From Klebsiella variicola (GTDB taxonomy: Bacteria > Pseudomonadota > Gammaproteobacteria > Enterobacterales > Enterobacteriaceae), in NCBI RefSeq assembly GCF_000828055.2, contig NZ_CP010523.2, forward strand, positions 558,001 to 622,000: a stretch of 64,000 nt of DNA, written 5' to 3'. This document shows, piece after piece, positions 31,239 through 41,777 of this stretch; the stretch's first letter is position 1, and each line of letters begins with the position of its first letter. Under the pieces are notes generated by a model. That model did no database searches and had not been told where the DNA came from. It saw nothing but the letters and a program-made list of their open reading frames with translations. A program made the position numbers and the translations under genes.

Positions 31239-32510
31239 TCAGGCGATTTCAGAAGAACAGCCGTAGCGGTAGGCACGCAGAACATCCTGGATTTTGTCGA
31301 GGATCAGCGCGTGCGGCTCGGCGTTCAGTGCATTCAGCGACAGTCGTTCAAACTGCACCGGCATATACTGGCTGATAAGCCCCAGCGGCAGCTTAGCGTC
31401 GGTCAGATTAGCGATAAGTTTCTCAACGCTCTGGCGAATACGCGGATGCGGCCAGTAATAACGGATACGGTCGGAAAGACTGAAGTGGATATCGACCATC
31501 GCCTGGCTCCAGGTGGGGCGATAGTATTTTTTCCAGTAGCCGGGTTCGTTAAGCATCACTTCGTCGATCACCTCCATCACGCGACTGCGAGACTCCGGGG
31601 CGATCAGCTCATTTTCCATTTGGGCGAGGGCAAAGATGGCTTCACGCAGGGCAAAGGTGAGCGCCGGGCCGACTTTCAGGATGGCGAAGTGGTCGCGAAC
31701 CAGCGCGCGATAAGCCTGGCGAGTTTGGTAGTCGGTGGAGTGCGCTTCGTAGACCATCGGGGTACTTTCGATCCAGGCGGAAAGCGCTTTCGCTTCCTGC
31801 GGCTGGTAATGAATGATTTGCGTATGGTCGAACTCCACCCCAGGCTGCACGACGATAGCGATAACTCGCTCCAGCGCAGCCTCGAGTCCCAGCTTACGGA
31901 AAGCAGCCTCATGGGTTTCGAGTGTCGCCGCGGCATCCTGCGCCCGGGTGACATGTACGCTGCCGATGGTGCAGGCCTCGCCGCCGGGCACCGGAACTTC
32001 GGTCCCGATGACGTAGGTCAGGTGGCGCTTTTGCTCAGCGCTGGCGGTCTCTTCGGCAGCCTGACACAGGCGAGCGGCGCGCTCAGCAACCACACCAGGA
32101 TCCAAAGGCACCGGATCGTCAGCACAGGACATTGACGCATCGAGATGGATTTTGCTAAAGCCGGCCGCGACGTAGGCCTTGATGAGGTCGACAGATTTTT
32201 CCATCGCCACGGCGGCCGGTTCGTCTTGCCAACAGTTCGGGCCCAGATGATCGCCGCCAAGAATAATACGTTCAGCCGGGAAACCGACGGTACGGGCGAT
32301 GTTGTAGACGAAGTCACGGAAATCGGCCGGCTGCATGCCGGTGTAGCCGCCAAACTGATTCACCTGGTTGGATGTCGCTTCGATCAGCACCTTGTTGTTA
32401 GTCGACAGATCGAAACGTAACGCCGCTTCGATAACCAGCGGATGCGCTGAACAAACTGAACAGATGCCGATGTGTTCGCCGGACTTATGGCGAGAGATAA
32501 TGTCTTTCAT
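31239..32510 (-). CDS. gatZ: Tagatose-1,6-bisphosphate aldolase subunit GatZ
   Basis: GatZ is the non-catalytic subunit required for full activity and stability of the class II aldolase GatY. The 423-residue product has conserved [29 protein letters not shown] and [10 protein letters not shown] segments. It heads the distal gatZABCD-R unit, because a strong terminator lies upstream at 32641-32672, so a promoter in 32511-32640 is expected. A CTTTCGAA motif at 32527-32534 sits 17 bp from the start codon. Confidence 0.94.
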   Translation of the reverse strand: MKDIISRHKSGEHIGICSVCSAHPLVIEAALRFDLSTNNKVLIEATSNQVNQFGGYTGMQPADFRDFVYNIARTVGFPAERIILGGDHLGPNCWQDEPAAVAMEKSVDLIKAYVAAGFSKIHLDASMSCADDPVPLDPGVVAERAARLCQAAEETASAEQKRHLTYVIGTEVPVPGGEACTIGSVHVTRAQDAAATLETHEAAFRKLGLEAALERVIAIVVQPGVEFDHTQIIHYQPQEAKALSAWIESTPMVYEAHSTDYQTRQAYRALVRDHFAILKVGPALTFALREAIFALAQMENELIAPESRSRVMEVIDEVMLNEPGYWKKYYRPTWSQAMVDIHFSLSDRIRYYWPHPRIRQSVEKLIANLTDAKLPLGLISQYMPVQFERLSLNALNAEPHALILDKIQDVLRAYRYGCSSEIA

Positions 32511-32640
32511 TTACAACCTCCGTTTTCTTTCGAATATATTCGTTATGTTTTGTTTTGGTCGCAAATGGCTTTGTTTTGAATTGTGGTCTGCATCGATAAA
32601 TAGTCGTGTAACGCAGTGAAAGGTATCGTCTTTCAAGACA

Positions 32641-32672
32641 AAAACGCCCTGGTCAGAAAGACAGGGCGTTTT
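32641..32672 (-). terminator. Strong terminator between tagH and gatZ
   Basis: AAAACGCCCTG and CAGGGCGTTTT form a perfect 11-bp stem with A/T runs on both sides. It begins 15 bp after the tagH stop. It splits the cluster into gatY-tagKTH and gatZABCDR transcription units. Confidence 0.92.
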
Positions 32673-32686
32673 TAATTTGTTGAAAA

Positions 32687-33502
32687 TTAACTAAATAGTC
32701 GGGAAAGCCAACTACGTTTCGTTTTGACGGCTTCCTGAGTGGCCTGCTGCGGCTGGGCGGCGATTTCGCCGAGACCGGCGTTAAAAGCGTCGCCAATGGC
32801 TTTTAACGCCTGCTGCGCATCGTTGCCGCTGGCCATAAAGTGCAGACGATGACCCTGTTTGGCGCCCAGTGATACGACGCGCATCAGATTTTTGGCATCA
32901 ACAATGGCGGAGCGCGTATCAAGGTTTTCGACCTGGATTTGCGATCGCCACTGCTTGACGGCTTTCACCAGCACCGCACTGGGGCGGGCATGAAGACCGT
33001 GCGGATTGCGCAGGGTAAAGGTGGCCTCTTCGTCAAAGTGCGGCGCGGGTTGTGGTTCTTCGCCTGCTGGCAGAGGGATATCACCAGCGAGAATTTCCAG
33101 CACCGCCTGGGGGGTATCGGCGCGCGTAAGCGCGTCAGGCACCCGATCATCGCCCAGGGCATGGGTGAGTTGGCGCAAAATATCGAGATGCTCGTTGTCC
33201 TGAGCCGCGATACCGACAATCAGATAGGCGGTTTGCTCCTCACCCCAGTCAACCCCCTGCGGACAAGCCAGCACCTTAACACCCGTTTTGAGCACTGCGT
33301 CGCGACTGTGCGGCGTGCCGTGGGGAATAGCGATGCCGTTGCCCAGATAGGTGCTGATTTGCCCCTCGCGCTCGCGCATGCCTTGTAGATAGGCTGCTTG
33401 CGTATGTCCGGCCTCAGTCAGGGCTGCAACGACACGTTGTAGCGCCTCGTCTTTCGTTTTGACCTGACGATCGAAACCAATATCGGCAGAAGTCAGTTGC
33501 AT
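32687..33502 (-). CDS. tagH: PTS EIIA-HPr fusion protein TagH (D-tagatose)
   Basis: The 271-residue phosphocarrier has a fructose-type EIIA domain (about 1-145) with phospho-His61 in GIAIPHGTPH, then a short Pro-rich linker, then an HPr domain (about 160-247) with His171 in NPHGLHARPSAVL. It lacks the middle module of the larger FruB (FPr) protein. It should accept phosphate from enzyme I and deliver it to TagT. Its position beside gat genes matches the published tag genes for D-tagatose in Klebsiella and Salmonella. The substrate is inferred from that. Confidence 0.9.
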   Translation of the reverse strand: MQLTSADIGFDRQVKTKDEALQRVVAALTEAGHTQAAYLQGMREREGQISTYLGNGIAIPHGTPHSRDAVLKTGVKVLACPQGVDWGEEQTAYLIVGIAAQDNEHLDILRQLTHALGDDRVPDALTRADTPQAVLEILAGDIPLPAGEEPQPAPHFDEEATFTLRNPHGLHARPSAVLVKAVKQWRSQIQVENLDTRSAIVDAKNLMRVVSLGAKQGHRLHFMASGNDAQQALKAIGDAFNAGLGEIAAQPQQATQEAVKTKRSWLSRLFS

Positions 33503-33512
33503 AGCTTGCTCC

Positions 33513-34925
33513 TTATTTCATGGCGCCAGCAAGGGCTGTCGCTTTGTCAGTGCGTTTCTGCCATAGCCGCCAGCATCCCAGCATAAGTGCCCCGCAGGCG
33601 GAACCGGCGAGAATGCACAGCACCCACATCAACGGTTTACTGACCAGCGGCAGGATTAAGAAGCCGCCGTGCGGTGCCGGAACCTGAATATGCAGGCTGT
33701 AGCTGAGTACCGCAGAAATTGATGAGGCGATCATCATCATCGGGATCACCCGCAGCGGATCCTTGGCGGCAAAGGGAATCGCACCTTCGGTAATGTGTGT
33801 GCAGCCGAGGATATAGTTGACCATCCCGGCGGCGCGTTCCTCCTCGCTAAAGCCTTTCGGAAAGAACGTGGTCGCCAGAGCGATGACCAGCGGCGGCGTG
33901 ATGCAGGCGGCAGACACACCGGCCATAAAGAAATAGTTACCTTGCCCCAGCAGCAGCGTACCGGTGACATAGGCCGCTTTGTTGACCGGCCCGCCGAAGT
34001 CGAAGGAGCACATTGCGCCGACCACGATCCCCAGCAGGATGGGGTTGGCTTCCTGCAGAGAGCTGAGCCAGTTCATCATGCCATTGTTGATCGCTGCCAC
34101 TGGCTGGCCGAGCAGGACCATCATCACGCCAATCACCAGGACGCCGATCAGCGGCATAATGAAGATCGACTTCAGCCCTTCGTACTGGCGCGGCAGACCG
34201 TCGAGCAGATGACGGATCAGCAGCATAAAATACCCGGCGGCAAAACCGGCGATGATCCCACCGAGGAACCCGGCGCCGGTGGCGTTCGCCAGCAGGCCGC
34301 CGACAAAACCGGCGACCATGCCCGGGCGGCCAGATATCGACCAGGCAATGTAGGCGGTAAACACCGGCACCATGATCGAGAACGCCTGCTGACCGACTTT
34401 CATCAGGGTGGCGGCAACCACGTTATACTGCGGTGAATTCGGATCGGCGGAGTAGATGCCCCACAGAAAAGAAACGGCGATTAAGATCCCGCCGGCGACA
34501 ACGAACGGCAGCATGTTGGAAACACCGCTCATCAGATGTTTGTAAATCTGTCGGCCGAACGATTCTCGCTCATATTTCTCGGCGAGATCCGTCGTCGCGG
34601 AGTGTCCCTGGCGACGCTGCGCCTGACCGTTAACAACTTTATTAATTAATTCCGCCGGATGGTGAATGGCTTCTTTAACCGGCACCTCAATAACCGGTAA
34701 GCCATTAAAACGTTCGGCATTAACATCTTTATCGGCAGCGATAATCACACCATAAATATCCGTCAGGTCTTCCGGCGTAATGGCATTTTCTACGCCGGAA
34801 GCGCCATTGGTTTCGACTTTTATTTCAACGTTTAATTTTTTCGCTGCGGTTTTTAAGGCCTCTTCAGCCATAAATGTATGAGCAATACCTGTAGGGCAGC
34901 CGGTAACGGCAATAATTTTTTTCAT
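33513..34925 (-). CDS. tagT: Fructose-family PTS EIIBC component TagT (D-tagatose)
   Basis: The 470-residue inner-membrane protein has an N-terminal EIIB domain with phospho-Cys9 in AVTGCPTGIAHTFMA and a C-terminal EIIC domain with about nine hydrophobic segments (GISNMLPFVVAGG-like start, FDFGGPVNKAAY, HITEGAIPFAA). It is a paralogue of FruA. With TagH it should import and phosphorylate D-tagatose, giving the 1-phosphate. It is 10 bp from both neighbours, so tightly co-transcribed. Confidence 0.9.
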   Translation of the reverse strand: MKKIIAVTGCPTGIAHTFMAEEALKTAAKKLNVEIKVETNGASGVENAITPEDLTDIYGVIIAADKDVNAERFNGLPVIEVPVKEAIHHPAELINKVVNGQAQRRQGHSATTDLAEKYERESFGRQIYKHLMSGVSNMLPFVVAGGILIAVSFLWGIYSADPNSPQYNVVAATLMKVGQQAFSIMVPVFTAYIAWSISGRPGMVAGFVGGLLANATGAGFLGGIIAGFAAGYFMLLIRHLLDGLPRQYEGLKSIFIMPLIGVLVIGVMMVLLGQPVAAINNGMMNWLSSLQEANPILLGIVVGAMCSFDFGGPVNKAAYVTGTLLLGQGNYFFMAGVSAACITPPLVIALATTFFPKGFSEEERAAGMVNYILGCTHITEGAIPFAAKDPLRVIPMMMIASSISAVLSYSLHIQVPAPHGGFLILPLVSKPLMWVLCILAGSACGALMLGCWRLWQKRTDKATALAGAMK

Positions 34926-34935
34926 AATCGGACCT

Positions 34936-35850
34936 TTATAATTGGACGATCTGAAGTTGTTGTAATAATTCTTGCGTACGGTTTAATTTGCCAAGCCCGG
35001 CGGAGGCGGCAACATCGGCGCCGGTGGCGCTGGCCAGCGCCAGCGCCTGAGGAATATCGCCTGCGTTAAGCCATCGGCTGAGGAACGCGCCCAGCGCGGC
35101 ATCGCCGGCGCAGGCCGAGCTGACCAGTTCGATTTTCGGTGCCGAGCAGAACCACAGTTGCTCGCCGTTCGAAAAATAGAGCCCTTGTGCGCCAAGGGTC
35201 AGCAGAACATTGCGAGCCCCAAGCTGGTGGAGCGTTTGCATTGCTTCGCGTACCCGCTGGGGGCTGCTGACATCCAGACCAAAGATCTCGTTCAGCTCGT
35301 CGTCATTGGGTTTAATCAATAGCGGATGCCACTCCAAAAGCTGGCGCAGCACCGGGTGGCTGATATCTAAGATGACTTCACACCCTTTTTGCTGACATAG
35401 CACCAGAATCTCGCTATAGAACCGGCTCTCTATTCCCGGTGGCAGACTGCCGCTGATAACTAAATAATCACCAGGCGTGACGCACTGTAAATGATGAAGA
35501 ATTTGTTCTTTCCCTTCATCGTTAATCCGCGCGCCGGGATTTACCAGTTTATATTCATCTCTGCCGTCGTTAATAAAGATATTAATACGGGTGGGTTCAG
35601 CGACCCATGCCGGCGTGACGTTAATATGTTGTTTGCGTAGTTCCTCAACGATATAGCGGCCGGTAAAACCGCCGAATATGCCCATAACATGGGTTGGCTG
35701 CTGGTAATGATGTAATACCAGCGAGACGTTAACCCCTTTACCATTCGGGCAATATTCCGTCTGCCGGGTGCGGTTGACTGCCGCCGGCTGGAGCGGATCG
35801 CAAAAGATATTCATATCAATCGCGGTGTTCAGTGTCAGGGTGTGGATCAC
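34936..35850 (-). CDS. tagK: 1-phosphofructokinase-type sugar-phosphate kinase TagK
   Basis: The 304-residue PfkB-family kinase is close to FruK and LacC. It contains GKGVNVSLVL near the N terminus, the ISGSLPPGI segment and the catalytic/anion-hole motif SACAGDAALGAFLS near residues 245-258. It most likely phosphorylates tagatose-1-phosphate to tagatose-1,6-bisphosphate, which GatY/GatZ then cleaves. Tagatose-6-phosphate from galactitol would enter through a kinase of the same type. Confidence 0.87.
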   Translation of the reverse strand: MIHTLTLNTAIDMNIFCDPLQPAAVNRTRQTEYCPNGKGVNVSLVLHHYQQPTHVMGIFGGFTGRYIVEELRKQHINVTPAWVAEPTRINIFINDGRDEYKLVNPGARINDEGKEQILHHLQCVTPGDYLVISGSLPPGIESRFYSEILVLCQQKGCEVILDISHPVLRQLLEWHPLLIKPNDDELNEIFGLDVSSPQRVREAMQTLHQLGARNVLLTLGAQGLYFSNGEQLWFCSAPKIELVSSACAGDAALGAFLSRWLNAGDIPQALALASATGADVAASAGLGKLNRTQELLQQLQIVQL

Positions 35851-35874
35851 GACAAGGCTCCTTCGATCCGCTGA

Positions 35875-37012
<1,138 letters not shown>

Positions 37013-37041
37013 TTCTAGGAGAAAATAATAAGGCATAAACC

Positions 37042-37881
37042 GTGGCAAAACCGTCAACCAGCCTGCTGAAAAGGCGCTTGGACATCGCAGAGATCGTTCG
37101 TAAGAACGGCGAGATCAAAGTCGACGATCTGGCCGAAATGCTGGCTGTTTCCGGAGTGACAATCCGTAACGATCTCAACTACCTCGAGCAGCAGGGCTAC
37201 TTAAAACGCTCCTTCGGCGGGGCGATTTATACCGCCCAGGCTGGCGCGCCGGTTGCGGTGATGCGGGAAGCACCAGCCGTCAGGGATAAAGCGCTGGAGA
37301 CGGAAATGGCTCGCCAGGTGGCGGCGCAGATAGAAGATGGCGAAACGCTATTTTTAGGCCAAGGTTCCATTTTGCGTAAAGTGATCCCCTTTCTGGCCAA
37401 CAGAGAAGAACTTTGCCTGCTGTTAAACGATCTGGGCCATGTCGCGCTGGCGCAGGAGTTTTTAAATGGGGAAACCGTTCTGCTTGGTGGGGTGCTGTCC
37501 GGGCAGGGGCGGATTGTGGAGGGCGATCTGGCGCTGAAAGCGTTAGGTCATTACCGGCCATCACATGCGCTGATTGCGGTGGATCATATTGCCGAAGACG
37601 GTACGCTGAGCGTGCGTAACGAGGCCACAGCACATCTACTGAATGAGGCTGTGGCGCAGAGCGAAAGAGTTATCGCGATTGTTGCGTCCAGACCGGTCTA
37701 CGGTGAGAAACGTTATGCTGTCGGTGAATTGCAACAGATCAGCAGCGTGGTGACCCCGCAGGTCGTCGCGGCAGAGTACCATGCCTGCTTCCTCGCTGCG
37801 GGTTTGACCAACAGCTATACCAACAATGAATGCCTGACATGGCTCAACACGGCTTTGCATAAGACAAACCAGGAGCGGTGA
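37042..37881 (+). CDS. DeoR/GlpR-family transcriptional regulator, unassigned
   Basis: The 279-residue product has an N-terminal winged HTH (about 10-62, VDDLAEMLAVSGVTIRNDLNYLEQQGYLKR) and a DeoR sensor domain (about 85-245, with FLGQGSILRKV replacing the usual DSGTT-type motif). The start is GTG with a modest ATAAGG. It is divergent from gatY and overlaps the following kinase (TGATG), so it probably governs that kinase and may also see the gat-tag promoter. The effector is unknown. Confidence 0.85.
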   Translation: MAKPSTSLLKRRLDIAEIVRKNGEIKVDDLAEMLAVSGVTIRNDLNYLEQQGYLKRSFGGAIYTAQAGAPVAVMREAPAVRDKALETEMARQVAAQIEDGETLFLGQGSILRKVIPFLANREELCLLLNDLGHVALAQEFLNGETVLLGGVLSGQGRIVEGDLALKALGHYRPSHALIAVDHIAEDGTLSVRNEATAHLLNEAVAQSERVIAIVASRPVYGEKRYAVGELQQISSVVTPQVVAAEYHACFLAAGLTNSYTNNECLTWLNTALHKTNQER

Positions 37882-38831
37882 TGAACGTAACCATTTGCAC
37901 CATCGGCGAACTGCTGGTGGAGTTTCTCGCCAAGGAAGAGAATCAGGGTTTTTCCCGCCCCGGTGAATTTTGGGGGCCCTATCCCAGCGGGGCGCCGGCA
38001 ATCTTTGCCGATCAGGTGGCAAAGCTGGGTTTTGGCTCTGTGTTGTTTAGCTGCGTGGGCAACGACGCATTTGGCGAGATGAATATTGCGCGTCTGGAGA
38101 AAGATGGCGTTAACGTCAACGGTATCGCCATGCTGCAGAAAGCGACCACCGGTAGCGCCTTCGTCAGCTATCGTAGCCAGGCGCAGCGCGATTTTATTTT
38201 TAATATGCCTAACAGCGCCTGCGGTTTGCTGACTGCCGACCACATTGATGAGGCGCTGCTAAATCAGTGTCAGCATTTTCATATTATGGGATCGTCGCTG
38301 TTCTCGTTCCGTATTATCGATGCGATGCGTAAAGCGATTGAAAACATTAAAGGCCGCAACGGTACGGTGTCGTTCGACCCAAACATTCGCAAAGAGATGC
38401 TGAACATTCCCGAGATGTCGCAGGCGTTTGAATACATTCTCGATTACACCGATATTTTCCTGCCGAGCGACGGTGAGCTGGATTATTTTGGCCTCAATCC
38501 GGAGCGCAATGAGCAGATCCTGGTTGATAAGCTATTGAAACGCGGCGTGAAGCATGTGGTGATTAAACGTGGGCCGCGTGGCGCCAGCTACTTTAGCGCC
38601 AACGAGACACACCATGTCGCCGGCTTCAACGTGCCGGTGGTGGATCCGACTGGTGCCGGGGATTGCTTTGGCGCCACCTTTGTCAGCCTGTTCCTCAATG
38701 GCGCCACGCCGCAGGAGGCGCTGAGATGGGCAAACGCCAGCGGCTCGTTGGCGATTAGCCAACGCGGCCCCATGGAAGGCACCTCGACGCAGGCGCAGAT
38801 CCGCGCTTTCCTTGCCGCACAGCATCCGTAA
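37881..38831 (+). CDS. PfkB/ribokinase-family sugar kinase, unassigned substrate
   Basis: The 316-residue product opens with TICTIGELLVEFL, has PGEFWGPYPSGAPAIFADQVAKLG, VSFDPNIRKEML and the catalytic signature VDPTGAGDCFGATFVSLFLNG near 255-275. It resembles 2-keto-3-deoxygluconate or fructokinase-type members. I use the ATG at 37881 (after AGGAG), rather than the GTG three bases earlier. It is translationally coupled to the DeoR gene. No dedicated transporter lies in the same unit, so it may act on a product of the neighbouring pathways. Confidence 0.85.
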   Translation: MNVTICTIGELLVEFLAKEENQGFSRPGEFWGPYPSGAPAIFADQVAKLGFGSVLFSCVGNDAFGEMNIARLEKDGVNVNGIAMLQKATTGSAFVSYRSQAQRDFIFNMPNSACGLLTADHIDEALLNQCQHFHIMGSSLFSFRIIDAMRKAIENIKGRNGTVSFDPNIRKEMLNIPEMSQAFEYILDYTDIFLPSDGELDYFGLNPERNEQILVDKLLKRGVKHVVIKRGPRGASYFSANETHHVAGFNVPVVDPTGAGDCFGATFVSLFLNGATPQEALRWANASGSLAISQRGPMEGTSTQAQIRAFLAAQHP

Positions 38832-38837
38832 CCAACA

Positions 38838-38857
38838 AGCCCGGATAAATCCGGGCT
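38838..38857. terminator. Palindrome between the convergent kinase gene and garD
   Basis: AGCCCGGAT and ATCCGGGCT pair perfectly around an AA loop, 6 bp after the kinase stop. There is no long T run on either side. It is probably a bidirectional 3'-end structure. Confidence 0.65.
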
Positions 38858-38885
38858 AAAAGTAGTTAAATTCTCACGCTCTCGA

Positions 38886-40457
38886 TCAGGTCACCGGCGC
38901 CGGGTTAAACACCGCCAGCTGGTTGTGCAGGCCCCATTGATCGGAGAAAGTTTTCTTGCGTCCGCTGGCGACGTCGAGAATAAATTCGAACAGCTTCCGC
39001 CCGACATCCTCAATCGTCTCTTCGCCAGTGGCGATGGTCCCGGCGTTAATGTCCATTAAATCATACCAGCGGTTGGCCAGCTCGGTACGGGTCGCCATTT
39101 TTATTACGGGTACCGCCATCAGGCCATACGGCGTGCCGCGACCGGTGGTGAACACCTGCACGGTAATGCCAGAGGCGACCTGCTGGGTGCCGCAGACAAA
39201 ATCGCTGGCGGGGGTAGCGGCATAAATCAGGCCGCGTTTGGTCGGGCGCTGGCCTGGAGAGAGCACCTCGACGATGGCGCTTTTCCCTGATTTAGCAATA
39301 GAACCCAGCGCTTTTTCCACCACGTTAGCCAGGCCGCCTTTTTTGTTGCCGGGGGAGGGGTTGGCGCTGCGGTCGGTTTTGCCCATGTCGAGATAGTTAT
39401 CGTACCAGGCCATCTCTTCCAGCAGGCGTTTGCCCACCTCTTCGTTAATCGCCCGCGGGGTTAACAGATGGATGGCGTCGCGGACTTCGGTCACTTCCGA
39501 GAACATCACCGTCGCGCCGCAGCGCACCAGCAGGTCGGATGCATAACCCACCGCCGGGTTGGCGGTCACACCGGAGAAGGCGTCGCTGCCGCCGCACTGC
39601 ATGCCGACCACCAGCTCTGAAGCCGGACAGGTTTCCCGCTGGCGCTGGTTCAGTTTCGCCAGGTGGCACTCGGCGACCTGCAGAATGTCATCGACCATCG
39701 ATTTAAAACCAACATGCTTTTCATCCTGCAGGCTGACGATGCTGGCGCTGTCCACCGGGATACTTTTGACGTCTTCCGTGCCCTGCAGCAGGCGTTCCGG
39801 CTGCAGCTTTTCACAGCCGAGGCCAATGACCATCACCTCACCGCCGAAATTCGGGTTGAGGGCGATATTGTGGATAGTGCGAATTGGCACTACCGCCGCC
39901 GGTGCATTAATCGCCACGCCGCAACCGTAGAGGTGGTTCAGGCCTACCACGCCGTCGACGTTGGGGTATTTCGGCAGCAGGTCGCGTTCAATGATTTTCA
40001 CCACATAATCAACCACGCCCGCAACACAGTGCACGCTGGTGGTGATGCCCAGCAGGTTCTTGGTGCCCACGCAGCCATCGGCATTGCGGTACCCTTCAAA
40101 GGTATAGCCTTCCAGCGGCGGTAGGGGTTCAGGCACTTTGGTCGCCAGCGGCAGGCTGTTCAACGGCGGGGCGGTGGGCAGTTCCACCAGCGATTCGTCA
40201 ATCCAGCTTCCCTGTGGGATGTCGCGCACGGCGAAGCCAATTACTTCTCCGTAGCGGATGATTTCACCGCGGGCAGGGATATCCACCAGGGCTACTTTAT
40301 GACCCTGTGGGATGTGTTCGACGAGCGTCAGGCCGTCCGGGAAACGTGTTCCGGCGGTCAATCCCCGATCGTTAACAATAATCGCCACGTTATCTGTCGG
40401 GTCAACTTTAATATAAAACGCGGTTGGCGATTGTTGTCGAATTGCAATGTCAGCCAT
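38886..40457 (-). CDS. garD: Galactarate dehydratase
   Basis: GarD dehydrates meso-galactarate to 5-keto-4-deoxy-D-glucarate. The 523-residue product has the N-terminal SAF-like domain and the UxaA-type catalytic domain with [45 protein letters not shown] and [10 protein letters not shown]. It has the same length as E. coli GarD and is a paralogue of uxaA at 57675. It is divergent from garL, with a CRP-like site in between. Confidence 0.96.
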   Translation of the reverse strand: MADIAIRQQSPTAFYIKVDPTDNVAIIVNDRGLTAGTRFPDGLTLVEHIPQGHKVALVDIPARGEIIRYGEVIGFAVRDIPQGSWIDESLVELPTAPPLNSLPLATKVPEPLPPLEGYTFEGYRNADGCVGTKNLLGITTSVHCVAGVVDYVVKIIERDLLPKYPNVDGVVGLNHLYGCGVAINAPAAVVPIRTIHNIALNPNFGGEVMVIGLGCEKLQPERLLQGTEDVKSIPVDSASIVSLQDEKHVGFKSMVDDILQVAECHLAKLNQRQRETCPASELVVGMQCGGSDAFSGVTANPAVGYASDLLVRCGATVMFSEVTEVRDAIHLLTPRAINEEVGKRLLEEMAWYDNYLDMGKTDRSANPSPGNKKGGLANVVEKALGSIAKSGKSAIVEVLSPGQRPTKRGLIYAATPASDFVCGTQQVASGITVQVFTTGRGTPYGLMAVPVIKMATRTELANRWYDLMDINAGTIATGEETIEDVGRKLFEFILDVASGRKKTFSDQWGLHNQLAVFNPAPVT

Positions 40458-40563
40458 TGTCCAGTCATCTCCAAACAGGTGCTAAAAAAAGAATGAAATG
40501 GTCATTCTGGTGCTGTAGAAAAGAATAATGAAATAAAGAATGTCAGGAGTAATGGCTTTAAAA

Positions 40564-40579
40564 TGTGATCTGTGTCACC
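40564..40579. promoter_or_regulatory. CRP-like site in the garD/garL gap
   Basis: TGTGATCTGTGTCACC has both halves of the CRP consensus (TGTGA and TCAC) with the correct 6-bp spacing. It lies 107 bp upstream of garD and about 270 bp upstream of the garP remnant. The rest of 40458-40831 is AT-rich with no gene. CdaR sites would be expected here, but I cannot place one. Confidence 0.75.
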
Positions 40580-40831
40580 CCTCTTGGCGACAACGCTCAC
40601 GCACCGACAGGCAATCATGAGAACTGTGGATTAGCGCCCATGACTTGTGGCATTTGCCTAACTAAAGCGTCAGATAAGACATTTATATTGTGATTATGCA
40701 TGGTGTCTGGCGATGGCAGGCTGATTATACTGTGTCATGTTTTTGAGGTAGCCGATAGGCAATAAGAGAGCGTTGATATCGTCTATTTAACAAATAAAGA
40801 ACCCGATTAAAAAAATAATAAAAGGTGTTCT

Positions 40832-40954
40832 GTGTTTGATGAATATCTTCATGATCCTGGATGGGATGAGAAACAAGGAATACCAACTCGCTATTTTATT
40901 CTGCTGATTATATTTATGGTTCGCGAGATTAAACGCCTGGAATTGCAGAAGTAA
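40832..40954 (+). pseudogene. garP: garP deletion scar: N- and C-terminal ends of the galactarate/glucarate transporter fused in frame
   Basis: This 40-codon frame starts at GTG 40832 after AAAGGTG and stops at 40954. Residues 12-30 (DEKQGIPTRYFILLIIFMV) match the N terminus of E. coli GarP as I recall it (DEKKKGVHTRYLILLIIFIV). Residues 32-40 (EIKRLELQK) match its extreme C terminus (DIKRMELQK). About 400 internal codons are missing and the frame is kept. It sits exactly where garP belongs in garPLRK, 26 bp before garL. The residual peptide cannot transport. The comparison sequence is from memory and should be aligned. Confidence 0.82.
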
Positions 40955-40980
40955 GCAACGATTAACGCAAGGTAAACATC

Positions 40981-41751
40981 ATGGATAACGCAATTTTCCC
41001 GAACAAATTTAAGGCCGCGCTGGCGGCTCATCAGGTGCAGATTGGCTGCTGGTGCGCGCTGGCTAACCCGATCAGCACTGAGGTGCTGGGTCTGGCCGGT
41101 TTCGACTGGCTGGTGCTGGATGCGGAACACGCGCCGAACGACGTGACCACGCTTATCCCACAGCTGATGGCGCTGAAGGGCAGCTCCAGCGCGCAGGTAG
41201 TCCGTGTGCCGACCAATGAGCCGATCATCATCAAGCGCATGCTGGACATCGGCTTCTATAACTTCCTGGTGCCGTTTGTCGAGACGGCTGAACAGGCGGC
41301 GCAGGCGGTGTCTTCGACCCGTTATCCGCCGGAAGGGATCCGCGGGGTTTCCGTTTCCCACCGCGGCAATATGTTTGGCACCGTGGCGGACTACTTCGCC
41401 CAGTCCAACAAGAACATTTCCATTCTGGTGCAGATTGAGAGCCAGACCGGGGTGGACAACGTCGAGGCGATTGCCGCGACCGACGGCGTCGACGGCCTGT
41501 TCGTCGGCCCGAGCGACCTGGCCGCGGCCTTAGGTCATCTGGGCAATGCCGCCCATCCTGAGGTACAGCGCGCCATCCAGCATATCTTCGCCAGCGCGAA
41601 GAAACACGGTAAGCCAAGTGGCATTCTGGCGCCGGTTGAAGCCGATGCGCGCCGCTATCTGGAATGGGGCGCGACTTTCGTCGCCGTCGGCAGCGATCTG
41701 GGCGTCTTCCGCTCAGCAACGCAGAAACTTGCTGATGCGTTTAAAAAATAA
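40981..41751 (+). CDS. garL: 5-keto-4-deoxy-D-glucarate aldolase
   Basis: GarL cleaves 5-keto-4-deoxy-D-glucarate to pyruvate and tartronate semialdehyde. The 256-residue class II (HpcH/HpaI-type) aldolase has [13 protein letters not shown], the [14 protein letters not shown] metal-binding Glu region and [16 protein letters not shown]. The start has an AAGG Shine-Dalgarno. It is now effectively the first complete gene of the garLRK operon because garP is deleted. Confidence 0.96.
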   Translation: MDNAIFPNKFKAALAAHQVQIGCWCALANPISTEVLGLAGFDWLVLDAEHAPNDVTTLIPQLMALKGSSSAQVVRVPTNEPIIIKRMLDIGFYNFLVPFVETAEQAAQAVSSTRYPPEGIRGVSVSHRGNMFGTVADYFAQSNKNISILVQIESQTGVDNVEAIAATDGVDGLFVGPSDLAAALGHLGNAAHPEVQRAIQHIFASAKKHGKPSGILAPVEADARRYLEWGATFVAVGSDLGVFRSATQKLADAFKK

Positions 41752-41777
41752 TCACCAGGATGAAGAGAGAGAACATT

